From: JBFWVD01 sp050246915
GTDB lineage: Bacteria; Actinomycetota; Acidimicrobiia; Acidimicrobiales; Ilumatobacteraceae
Assembly: GCA_050246915.1 (NCBI GenBank)
Contig: JBFWVD010000005.1
Coordinates: 76,954 to 140,953, forward strand
Length of the DNA: 64,000 nucleotides
Reading direction: 5' to 3'
Below are positions 17,299 through 25,198 of the stretch, in pieces. The translations under genes were made by a program, and so were the position numbers. The notes beneath the pieces are model-generated. The model had not been told where the DNA came from, ran no database searches, and worked only from the letters and a program-made list of their open reading frames with translations. Within the stretch, counting starts at the first letter, position 1. Each line of letters starts with the position of its first letter.

Positions 17299-18342
17299 GT
17301 GGGTTCAAGACCTCGCATCGCGGGCCGCAGCCGCCGCACGCTGATCCTCCTCGTCCTGGCGTCGATCACTGCGCTCACGCTCGATGCGCGCGGCTCGTCG
17401 GTGGTCGACGGGCTGCGTTCCACGATCGCCGATCTGATGCGCCCGGTCACCGATGCGTTCGGGAGTCTCTTCTCTCCGGTCGAGGACGTGTGGAACGGCG
17501 TGTTCCGTTACAACGATCTCGAGAGCGAGAACGCCAAGCTGCGCGAGCAGCTCGACACCTACAAGGGCCGCGAGGCGGTCATCGCCGGTTCCGAGGCTGA
17601 GATGCAACGCCTCTACGCCCTTGTCAATTTGCCTTTCGCGGCGGACATCCCGTCATCGGTGGCCAACGTGATCGGTGGCCGGCCGTCCAACTTCGACCAG
17701 ACGATCCAACTCGATCGCGGTTCAGCCGACGGTGTGAAGGTCGGCTATCCGGTCGTCACTGGTGGCGGATTGGTGGGGCGTGTGGAGCGGGTCAGTCGTC
17801 ACTCGTGCTTCGTGCGTCTGCTCGATGACCCGGCGTTCACCGCTGGCGTGACCATCGGTGCCGACAACTCATCCCTGCTCGTCGGTCAGGGCACCGGACA
17901 GCCGTTGCTGGTGGAGTTGGCCAACAAGCCGCGTCTCGCGGCCGCTACTGATTCGACCTCCACCACTGGTCCCGATGGTGCGGGCGCGACAACAACGACG
18001 GCAGTGTCAACGTCAATTGCTTCGAGCGTTGCCGGTCAGGGCGCAACAACCATCGCCGGGGGCGGATCGGCGGCGCCTGATGTCACCAATCCCGATGGCA
18101 CACCGGTGTCGACCACAACGACCGTGCCGGAGCCACCGGTCATCACCCGCGGCATGGTGGTGCTCACCAGCGGCCTCGATGTGAGCCTGTATCCCAAGGG
18201 CATTCCAGTAGGCACCGTCACCACGGTGGTGTCGCCCCCAGGGTCGGGGAACCTTGCGGTGACGGTGGAGCCGGCGGTCGATCTCGGTCGCCTCAGCGTG
18301 GTGAAGATCCTCCTGTACGACCCACCGGACGCCCGACCATGA
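17299..18342 (+). CDS. mreC: Cell-shape protein MreC
   Basis: 347 residues, GTG start 23 bp after mreB. One N-terminal membrane segment (ILLVLASITALTL), a short coiled coil (LESENAKLREQLDTYKG, residues ~74-90), then the periplasmic-side beta-barrel domains (ANVIGGRPSNFDQTIQLDRG; GYPVVTGGGLVGRVERVS). Between about residues 213 and 282 lies a low-complexity Thr/Ser/Gly/Pro insert that splits the second barrel, so the protein is longer than a minimal MreC. MreC bridges MreB/MreD and PBP2. Confidence 0.92.
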   Translation: MGSRPRIAGRSRRTLILLVLASITALTLDARGSSVVDGLRSTIADLMRPVTDAFGSLFSPVEDVWNGVFRYNDLESENAKLREQLDTYKGREAVIAGSEAEMQRLYALVNLPFAADIPSSVANVIGGRPSNFDQTIQLDRGSADGVKVGYPVVTGGGLVGRVERVSRHSCFVRLLDDPAFTAGVTIGADNSSLLVGQGTGQPLLVELANKPRLAAATDSTSTTGPDGAGATTTTAVSTSIASSVAGQGATTIAGGGSAAPDVTNPDGTPVSTTTTVPEPPVITRGMVVLTSGLDVSLYPKGIPVGTVTTVVSPPGSGNLAVTVEPAVDLGRLSVVKILLYDPPDARP

Positions 18343-18355
18343 CGGTGATCGGCTG

Positions 18356-18871
18356 ATGCGCTCCATCCTCGACAGCGTCGCTCTGCGCACCGCGTTGGTG
18401 GCGATCGTCGTGTTGATCCTGCAGCTGACCTTGGTGCCCAACATGCAGATCGCCGGTGCGTCCGCCGACCTCATGCTGCTGTTCGCGCTGGCCGCCGCCA
18501 CCACCGCCGGCCCGGACGTGGGCGCCAAGATCGCGTTCGTCTACGGGTTGGTGTTCGACCTCATGCTGCAGACGCCGTTCGGCTTGTCGGCGCTGGTGTA
18601 TGCGCTCGCCGCTTACATGTTCGGCGGTGCGCTCCTGTCGATCAGCCGCACGAGTTGGCGGGTCACAGCGCTCAGCGTGGCGTTGGCCACCGCGGCCGCC
18701 GTCGGCCTCTACGCCCTGCTGGCACGGGTGTTCGGCGAACCATGGATGACCCCAGGACGCATGGTGCGGGTGATGCTCGTCGAGGCGGCGTTCAACGTGT
18801 TCCTCGCCCCGATTGCGGTGAAGGTCTCGGAGTGGACGACCGCGGATCTGACCCATCGGCCCGCCCGATGA
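18356..18871 (+). CDS. mreD: Rod-shape membrane protein MreD
   Basis: 171 residues, mostly hydrophobic with about five membrane segments. Position right after mreC (13 bp) and before mrdA, size, and the PNMQIAGASADLMLL segment after the first helix (an MreD-like D-L-L pattern) support the call. Sequence identity of MreD is low in general, so context carries much of the weight. It acts with MreC to regulate PBP2-RodA. Confidence 0.88.
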   Translation: MRSILDSVALRTALVAIVVLILQLTLVPNMQIAGASADLMLLFALAAATTAGPDVGAKIAFVYGLVFDLMLQTPFGLSALVYALAAYMFGGALLSISRTSWRVTALSVALATAAAVGLYALLARVFGEPWMTPGRMVRVMLVEAAFNVFLAPIAVKVSEWTTADLTHRPAR

Positions 18872-18988
18872 GCCACCGCCCATTGAGCCCGAGTCTGATG
18901 GTCCCCCGCCCGATCACGGTCACTCGCCGGTGCGCAGCAGCGACGCCGACGGGACAGGCCCGGGCGGCTTGGACCAGACTGACCAGTC

Positions 18989-21118
18989 ATGGCTGACGTC
19001 CCGCGCCTGCGGCTGGGGGTCCTCGGCATCGTCATCGTGTCGTTGTTCGCGGTGCTGCTCGGGCGCCTGTGGTATCTGCAGATCCTCACTGCCCCGGACG
19101 CCAGCGCCGTGGCCACGGTCAACATCAAACGCACCGTGCAGCTCACCCCGACACGCGGCCGCATCCTCGATCGCAACGGCGTCGTGCTGGCCGACAACAA
19201 GGCGTCGACCGTCATCACTGTCGATCGCAAGGTGATCGTGAAGAAGAAGGACCGCACGCAGCTGTTCGAGCGCGTGGCGGCGGTGATCGAGCCGGACCCG
19301 GCGAAGGTGGCCGACAAGGCGAAGGCATTCGAATCGCGTTACAACGACGAGCGATACCAAGAACTCGAGGCGTTGCCAGTGGCGGAGAACGTCACCGATC
19401 GTCAAGCCATCTATCTGCGTGAGCGGGTCGAGGACTTCCCGGGCCTCGATGTGCGCGAGCAGCAGGTGCGCACGTATCCGTACGGAAATCTGGCGTCGCA
19501 CATCATCGGTTACGTCGGTCGCATTCCGAAGGAGAACAAGGAGCTGTACACCAAGCGCGCCGAGCCGCGCTATCAGCCGTCGGACATCGTCGGTGTCGCC
19601 GGCATCGAACTGCTCTTCGAAGACGATCTCCGTGGCGTACCCGGGCAGGTCGTGTACGAGGTGGACGCGACCAACCGAGTCATCCGCAAGACATCCGAGG
19701 TAGCGCCGCAATCGGGACGTGATGTCGTGCTCACCATCGATGCCAAGACGCAGCAGCTCGCAGAGCAAGCGTTGCAGGCCGAGCTGGAGTACCGCCGTAC
19801 GCAATCGCCGAGTCTGTCGGCCGAACAGCAAGCGTTGGGTCTCAGCGTGGCGGACACGTTCAAGGCCCCAGCCGGATCGGTGGTCGTGCAAGATCCCAAC
19901 AACGGCGACATCATCGCCATGGCTTCGAACCCGTCGTTCGATCTGCGCGAGCTCTCGAGCGGCATCACCCGCGATCGCTCGGCCATCTTGAACTGCCCCA
20001 AGGAGACCGCGGACGCGGGGCTGTGCGATCCCGAAGCGGCGCCGCTGCTGAACCGGGCCGTGCAGGGCAAGTACGCGCCAGGCTCCACGTTCAAGTTGGT
20101 GACGTCGATGGCGATGATCGCCACGGGTCTGCACCCGAGCGACTACATCATCGAGGACGAGGGCTCGTTCCAGCTGCCCAAGTGCGAAGAGGGCGAGAAG
20201 TGCAAGTGGTCCAACGCGGGCGGCGCGAAGTACGGCGACGTGAACGTGATCCGTGCTCTCACGGTGTCGAGCGACGTCTTCTACTACAACCTCGGCTACG
20301 AGTTCTTCAAAGATCAGGGCATCTATGGGCTGGCCATCCAAGACATGGCGGAGCGGCTCGGGTTCGGCCAGGCGTCTGGCGTGCAGCTCCCGTTCGAGAG
20401 CCCGGGCTTCGTGCCAACGCCGGCGCGCAAGAAGGCCCGCCACGACGACAATCCGAGCGCATACCCCACTGGCTTCTACCCCATCGGTGACAACGTGAAC
20501 CTTGCCGTGGGTCAGGGCGACATGCTGGCCACACCTCTGCAGCTGGCCAATGCGTACTCCACCTTCGCCAACGAAGGTTTTGTCAACAGCCCCAACATCG
20601 TGGAGAAGGTGACGGCACCTCGAACGGTGGACACCGAACTGGGCGAGACGGTTCGCGTCATCGGTCAACGAACCTTGCGCGACAAGTTGGCCATGCCCGA
20701 TGCGGTCCGCGATCCGATCATGCTCGGCCTGGTCGGCGTGACCAAGGCTGGCGATGGCACGGCGCACAAGACCTTCGATGGCTTCCCGCTCGACACCACT
20801 CCCGTGGCCGGCAAGACGGGCACCGCACAGACCGGCGCCAAGCAACTCGACAAGGACGACACGTCCTTGTTCGTTGCCTTCGCTCCGGCCTTCGCGCCGA
20901 AGTACACCGTCTCGGTCGTCATGGAGAAGAGTGGCTTCGGCGCGCAGGCGGCCGCGCCGGTGGCCCGGCTGATGTTCGAGTCGTTGCTCGGCGTCGGGAG
21001 CTGCAAGCCGGCCGATCTCGTTCCGTTGCCAGAGTTCGATCCCGCGGCGCCAGTGGAGCGCGCTGGATTGCTGCCCGATGGTTGTGTGCTGTCGACCAAC
21101 ACGGGGGAGAACGACTGA
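18989..21118 (+). CDS. mrdA: Penicillin-binding protein 2 (elongation transpeptidase)
   Basis: 709 residues. Class B PBP that cross-links new lateral peptidoglycan together with RodA. N-terminal membrane anchor (LGVLGIVIVSLFAVLLGRLWYL begins at residue 9), dimerisation domain with TPTRGRILDRNGVVLADN, then the transpeptidase: Ser366-x-x-Lys369 in APGSTFK, SSD at 427-429 (the SxD variant usual in PBP2) and Lys609-Thr-Gly in AGKTGTAQ. The ATG at 18989 is the first in-frame start after a stop codon. The stop overlaps the rodA start (TGATG). Confidence 0.95.
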   Translation: MADVPRLRLGVLGIVIVSLFAVLLGRLWYLQILTAPDASAVATVNIKRTVQLTPTRGRILDRNGVVLADNKASTVITVDRKVIVKKKDRTQLFERVAAVIEPDPAKVADKAKAFESRYNDERYQELEALPVAENVTDRQAIYLRERVEDFPGLDVREQQVRTYPYGNLASHIIGYVGRIPKENKELYTKRAEPRYQPSDIVGVAGIELLFEDDLRGVPGQVVYEVDATNRVIRKTSEVAPQSGRDVVLTIDAKTQQLAEQALQAELEYRRTQSPSLSAEQQALGLSVADTFKAPAGSVVVQDPNNGDIIAMASNPSFDLRELSSGITRDRSAILNCPKETADAGLCDPEAAPLLNRAVQGKYAPGSTFKLVTSMAMIATGLHPSDYIIEDEGSFQLPKCEEGEKCKWSNAGGAKYGDVNVIRALTVSSDVFYYNLGYEFFKDQGIYGLAIQDMAERLGFGQASGVQLPFESPGFVPTPARKKARHDDNPSAYPTGFYPIGDNVNLAVGQGDMLATPLQLANAYSTFANEGFVNSPNIVEKVTAPRTVDTELGETVRVIGQRTLRDKLAMPDAVRDPIMLGLVGVTKAGDGTAHKTFDGFPLDTTPVAGKTGTAQTGAKQLDKDDTSLFVAFAPAFAPKYTVSVVMEKSGFGAQAAAPVARLMFESLLGVGSCKPADLVPLPEFDPAAPVERAGLLPDGCVLSTNTGEND

Positions 21119-22302
21119 TGGCGATGAACCTCCCCAAGGCCGTCGATTCGCTGCATCGAAAGCACGGTGATCCGCGCTTCCACATCGACTGGGTCCTCGT
21201 GGCGTCGGCCATCGCCGTTGCCGTCTTCGGTCTCGTGAACATCTACGCGGCGCGGCGTCAGTGGCTGATGGACAAGAACCTCAGCGAGTTCACCTATGTG
21301 AAGCGTCAGCTGATCGCGCTCGGCATCGGCGTGGTGGGCGCCGCCGTCGTTGCCGTCGTCGACTACCGCAAGTGGCGTGAATATGCCCTGCTGCTGTTCG
21401 TCGGCACGACTGGTCTGCTGGCGCTCGTCCCGGTGTTCGGCAAAGAGGTCGGGGGAGCCAGGGCGTGGTTCGAGTTCGGAGCGCTGCAGTTGCAGCCCTC
21501 GGAGTTCGCCAAGGTGACGATGGTGCTTGCGGTGGCGGCGTACGCGTCGCTCGGCCGCGGGACGCTGCATCAACGCGAGCTCATCTTCGCCATGCTCATC
21601 GCCGCGGTACCGAGCGCGCTGATCCTGTTGCAGCCCGACCTCGGCACCGCCATGGTGTTCGGAGCGATGATCATGGCCATTCTGCTCATCGCCGGGGCCC
21701 GGATGCGTCACATCGCGGTCGTCACCGTGCTCGGCATCATCGCCGTGGTCGCCATCTTGGGCACCAACCAGCTCAAGGACTACCAGATCAACCGGCTCAC
21801 GGCGTTCGCCAACCCGTCGACCGATCTCACCGCGGCAACTGCCGACACCCCGGCCGAGCGGAACCTGCTCGCCGTCCAGAACAACCTCAAGCAGTCGCAG
21901 ACCGCCATCAGCGTTGGTGGGCTCCACGGTAAGGGCTTCACCAACGGGACGCAGACCAACGGGAAGTTCGTGCCCGAGCAGCACACCGACTTCATCTTCT
22001 CGGCGGTGGGGGAGCAGTTCGGCTTCGTCGGGTCTGCTGCGTTGCTCGCCCTCTACGGGCTGATCTCCTTTCGCATCTGGCGCACCGCGCAGCTGTCACG
22101 CGACCTGTTCGGGGCGTTGGTGTGCGTCGGGGTACTGGCGTGGATGGTGTTCCAAGTGTTCGAGAACATCGGCATGGCCATGGGCATCATGCCGGTGACG
22201 GGTATCCCGCTCCCGCTCATGAGCTACGGCGGATCAGCCACCATGGCGTTCTGTGGCGCCCTCGGGCTGGTCTGCAACGTCCACATGCGCCAGTACACGT
22301 AA
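21118..22302 (+). CDS. rodA: Peptidoglycan glycosyltransferase RodA (SEDS family)
   Basis: 394 residues with about ten membrane segments. Polymerises lipid II as the partner of PBP2. Conserved SEDS stretches include FEFGALQLQPSEFAKV, LLQPDLGTAMV, and the C-terminal GIMPVTGIPLPLMSYGGSA. The ATG at 21118 overlaps the mrdA stop and has GGGGGAGA upstream; a second ATG two codons later is an alternative. The frame extends 12 codons further upstream inside mrdA, which is unlikely to be used. Last gene of the elongasome operon; a GC-rich hairpin follows at 22366. Confidence 0.95.
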   Translation: MAMNLPKAVDSLHRKHGDPRFHIDWVLVASAIAVAVFGLVNIYAARRQWLMDKNLSEFTYVKRQLIALGIGVVGAAVVAVVDYRKWREYALLLFVGTTGLLALVPVFGKEVGGARAWFEFGALQLQPSEFAKVTMVLAVAAYASLGRGTLHQRELIFAMLIAAVPSALILLQPDLGTAMVFGAMIMAILLIAGARMRHIAVVTVLGIIAVVAILGTNQLKDYQINRLTAFANPSTDLTAATADTPAERNLLAVQNNLKQSQTAISVGGLHGKGFTNGTQTNGKFVPEQHTDFIFSAVGEQFGFVGSAALLALYGLISFRIWRTAQLSRDLFGALVCVGVLAWMVFQVFENIGMAMGIMPVTGIPLPLMSYGGSATMAFCGALGLVCNVHMRQYT

Positions 22303-22365
22303 TTCCCGCTCTCCTCTGAGCGAGCCGAGCTTGCGAGGCGGCGAAGCAGAACCAGCCGCTCGGGC

Positions 22366-22387
22366 AGGCCGGGCACCGGCCCGGCCT
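22366..22387 (+). terminator. GC-rich hairpin after rodA
   Basis: Nine-bp perfect stem (aggccgggc / gcccggcct) with a 4-nt loop, 64 bp past the rodA stop. No U tract follows, so it is at best a weak or Rho-assisted terminator for the mre operon. Confidence 0.45.
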
Positions 22388-22495
22388 CGGTCGGCGGGTC
22401 CCTCCCCACCGCCCTCTTGGAGAATCCGCGGTAGCTCCACCTGTCGGAAATCCGTCGTTTCCCCGGTCGATCCGGGAAGAAGGCGGGTCGGTCAC

Positions 22496-22501
22496 TAGGA
22501 T
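22496..22501 (+). promoter_or_regulatory. -10 box of the radical-SAM operon
   Basis: TAGGAT, 9 nt before the ATG at 22511; probably leaderless. Confidence 0.55.
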
Positions 22502-22510
22502 CATCTGGAC

Positions 22511-24478
22511 ATGTCCACCCTCTGGCCGCGGCTCGAACCGCTCCTGGCCAAGGTGCAGAAACCGGCCCGCTATATCGGGTGCGAGGACGGCTCAGTCATC
22601 CCGGTGCACTCACCGGGCAAGGTGGCCTGGCTCCTCCTCTATCCCGACACCTACGAGATCGGACTGCCCAACCAGGGGCTTCAGATCCTCTATGAAATCC
22701 TCAACGAGCGGCGCGACGCCGTCGCGGAGCGTTCCTACGCCCCGTGGACCGATCTCGAGGCCGAGATGCGGCGTATCGAACTGCCGCTCTTCAGTGTCGA
22801 GACCCATCGCCCTGCCGAGGACTTCGACGTGCTGGCGTTCAACCTCTCTTCGGAGCTGGTGTACACGAACGTCCTGAACTGCATCGACCTGGCCCACGTG
22901 CCCGTGTACGCCGCCGATCGCGGCGACAGCGACCCGCTGGTGTGCGCGGGTGGCCACAGCGCCTTCAATCCCGAGCCCCTGGCCGACTTCGTGGACTTCT
23001 TCGTTCTCGGCGAGGGCGAGGAAGTGGTCGGGGAGATCACCGAGGTCATCGGTCGTTGGAAGCGGGCCGGCAGCGATCGCGGCTCGCGCCACGATCTGTT
23101 GCGCGAGCTCAGCCATGTGGTTGGCGTGTACGTGCCGTCGATGTACGAGGTCGCCTACGACGGCCAGCGACTCGTGTCGATCACGCCCAGCTTCAGTGAT
23201 GTGCCGGCCCAGGTGCACAAGCGTGCCGTGGCCGATCTGGCCGAGTGGCCCTATCCCAAGACGCCGCTCGTACCCCTCACCGAAGTCGTGCACGATCGCC
23301 TCAACGTCGAAGTGTTCCGGGGCTGCACCCGCGGTTGTCGTTTCTGCCAGGCAGGGATGATCACTCGGCCGGTGCGCGAGCGGCCCGCCGATCAGGTCCG
23401 CACCATGGTGGCCAACGGGTTGAAGCGATCGGGCTACGACGAGGTGAGCCTCACTTCGCTGTCAACGGCCGACTTCTCCGGCATCGAGCAGGTCGTGACC
23501 GAGGCCTCGGCCGCTGGTGGCGTGGGATGCCCGTCGGTTTCGGTGAGCCTGCCATCGCTGCGGGTCGATGCCTTCACCGTCGGTGTGGCCGCTTCGGTGT
23601 CGGGCGCGCGGCGCAGCGGACTCACCTTCGCTCCCGAAGCCGGCAGTTGGCGCCTCCGGCAGGTCATCAACAAGCTCATCACCGAGGACGATCTGTTCGC
23701 GGCCGTCGAGTCAGCGTTCTCGCAGGGCTGGACCCGCATGAAGCTCTACTTCCTCATCGGACTGCCCACCGAGACCGACGCGGACACGCTCGGCATCGCC
23801 GAGTTGGCCCGCAAGTGCGTAGCCATCGGGCGGAAGTACACCAACCGGGCATCGATCACGGTGAGCGTGGGCGGCTTCGTGCCCAAGTCGCACACGCCGT
23901 TCCAATGGTTCGGGCAGAACACCGTCGAGGAGTTCCAGCGCAAGATCAACCTGTTGCGCACCGATCTGCACAAGGCCAAGGGCGTGCAACTGCGTTGGCA
24001 CACACCGACGGCAAGCGTGGCCGAAGGCATCTTGAGTCGCGGCGATCGGCGCCTCGGCAAGGTGCTCGAGCACGTGTGGCGCTCGGGGGGAACGTTTCAG
24101 GAATGGGGTGAGCACTTCAACTACTCGCTGTGGATCGACGCCATGGCGGCGTGCGGCCTTGACGTCGAGTGGTACGTGAACCGCCATCGCGGCCCTGATG
24201 AGGTGTTCGCCTGGGATCATCTCTCCGCGGGTCTGCACAAGGACTTCCTGTGGGATGACTGGCAGGCCGCCCTCGCCGAGCACGGTCTCGAAGACTGCCG
24301 CTGGACCCCCTGCTACGACTGCGGCGTCTGCACCGGATACGGCATCGAGCACGTCGTCGCCTCCCCGGTGGCGCCCGCCGGTGGTAGCCAGGGCACCGGT
24401 CAGGGCGTGGTCGGCGCTCCAGTGCCCGTGACCATTCGCCTCGGTACAGGTCGGCCCAGCACGGGAGTGTTGGCCTGA
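22511..24478 (+). CDS. B12-binding-domain radical SAM protein, TIGR03960 family
   Basis: 655 residues. The N-terminal ~200 residues form a cobalamin-binding-like domain; the radical SAM core shows the CxxxCxxC iron-sulfur motif in FRGCTRGCRFCQAG (residues ~273-286) and later FAPEAGSWRLRQVINK and KLYFLIGLPTETD. A Cys cluster near the C-terminus (CRWTPCYDCGVCTGYGI) may bind another metal. Proteins of this family are nearly always encoded just before a TIGR03936 partner and an RNase E/G gene, as here. Its substrate is not known; modification of rRNA or a ribosomal component has been an obvious guess from the neighbourhood. Confidence 0.92.
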   Translation: MSTLWPRLEPLLAKVQKPARYIGCEDGSVIPVHSPGKVAWLLLYPDTYEIGLPNQGLQILYEILNERRDAVAERSYAPWTDLEAEMRRIELPLFSVETHRPAEDFDVLAFNLSSELVYTNVLNCIDLAHVPVYAADRGDSDPLVCAGGHSAFNPEPLADFVDFFVLGEGEEVVGEITEVIGRWKRAGSDRGSRHDLLRELSHVVGVYVPSMYEVAYDGQRLVSITPSFSDVPAQVHKRAVADLAEWPYPKTPLVPLTEVVHDRLNVEVFRGCTRGCRFCQAGMITRPVRERPADQVRTMVANGLKRSGYDEVSLTSLSTADFSGIEQVVTEASAAGGVGCPSVSVSLPSLRVDAFTVGVAASVSGARRSGLTFAPEAGSWRLRQVINKLITEDDLFAAVESAFSQGWTRMKLYFLIGLPTETDADTLGIAELARKCVAIGRKYTNRASITVSVGGFVPKSHTPFQWFGQNTVEEFQRKINLLRTDLHKAKGVQLRWHTPTASVAEGILSRGDRRLGKVLEHVWRSGGTFQEWGEHFNYSLWIDAMAACGLDVEWYVNRHRGPDEVFAWDHLSAGLHKDFLWDDWQAALAEHGLEDCRWTPCYDCGVCTGYGIEHVVASPVAPAGGSQGTGQGVVGAPVPVTIRLGTGRPSTGVLA

Positions 24479-25182
24479 TGTGGGTCCGCATCCGCTGGAC
24501 GAAGGTCGGCAAGATCCGCTGGACGTCCCATCGTGACGCCGCCCGCATCTGGGAGCGGGCCATGCGGCGCGCCGAACTCCCCATGATCTACAGCGAAGGG
24601 TTCTCGCCTCGGGCCCGCATGAGCTTCGGGCTCGCCCTGCCGACCGGCTCGGAATCGCTGGCAGAGTTCCTCGACGTCGATCTCACCGACGGCGAGGCGC
24701 TCGACCTGGACACCATCCCCCAACGACTGAGCGCGTGCCTGCCGTTCGGGATGACGGTGCTGGAGGCCGCGGCAGTGCCGCGCGGGGCCGAATCGGCCCA
24801 AGCTGATGCGGTGGCCTGCGACTGGGTGATCGACATCGACAACGTGACCCTCGACGAGGCGAACGATGCGGTAGCCAGCCTCCTGGCCGCCGAATCGAGG
24901 GTCATCACGAAACGACGCAAGGACCAGATCGTCACCGACGACATCCGACCTGGGGTCGAATCCCTTGTCGTCACCGGTCTCAGTGCCGATGGAAAGAGCG
25001 TCCTGGTGCGAGCGGTGCTCGGCACCAAGCCTCGCGGGATCCGTCCCGGTGATCTCATCACCGGGCTGTTCCCCGGCAACGACAACGTCGTGGAGCGTCG
25101 ATCGCTCCGCGTCGCACAACTGATCGAACGAGCCGGTGAGCGACACACGCTCCGGGCCGCGCCGCACATGGCGGCAGCATGA
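24478..25182 (+). CDS. TIGR03936/DUF2344 radical-SAM-associated protein
   Basis: 234 residues, start ATG overlapping the stop of the radical SAM gene (TGATG), so the two are coupled. The N-terminus (RIRWTKVGKIRWTSHRD) and the YSEGFSPRARMSFGLALPTG block are characteristic of the family, which in other bacteria is sometimes fused to the radical SAM protein. Probably a partner or RNA-binding subunit of that enzyme; the biochemical role is unknown. The RNase E/G gene follows 16 bp later. Confidence 0.92.
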   Translation: MWVRIRWTKVGKIRWTSHRDAARIWERAMRRAELPMIYSEGFSPRARMSFGLALPTGSESLAEFLDVDLTDGEALDLDTIPQRLSACLPFGMTVLEAAAVPRGAESAQADAVACDWVIDIDNVTLDEANDAVASLLAAESRVITKRRKDQIVTDDIRPGVESLVVTGLSADGKSVLVRAVLGTKPRGIRPGDLITGLFPGNDNVVERRSLRVAQLIERAGERHTLRAAPHMAAA

Positions 25183-25198
25183 ACGCAAAGGACCGACC

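Noticed and set aside
18920..20845. 641-residue minus-strand frame opposite mrdA
   Set aside because: Shadow of a GC-rich gene; mrdA on the plus strand has all PBP motifs, and the antisense product is His/Arg/Leu-rich with no domain.
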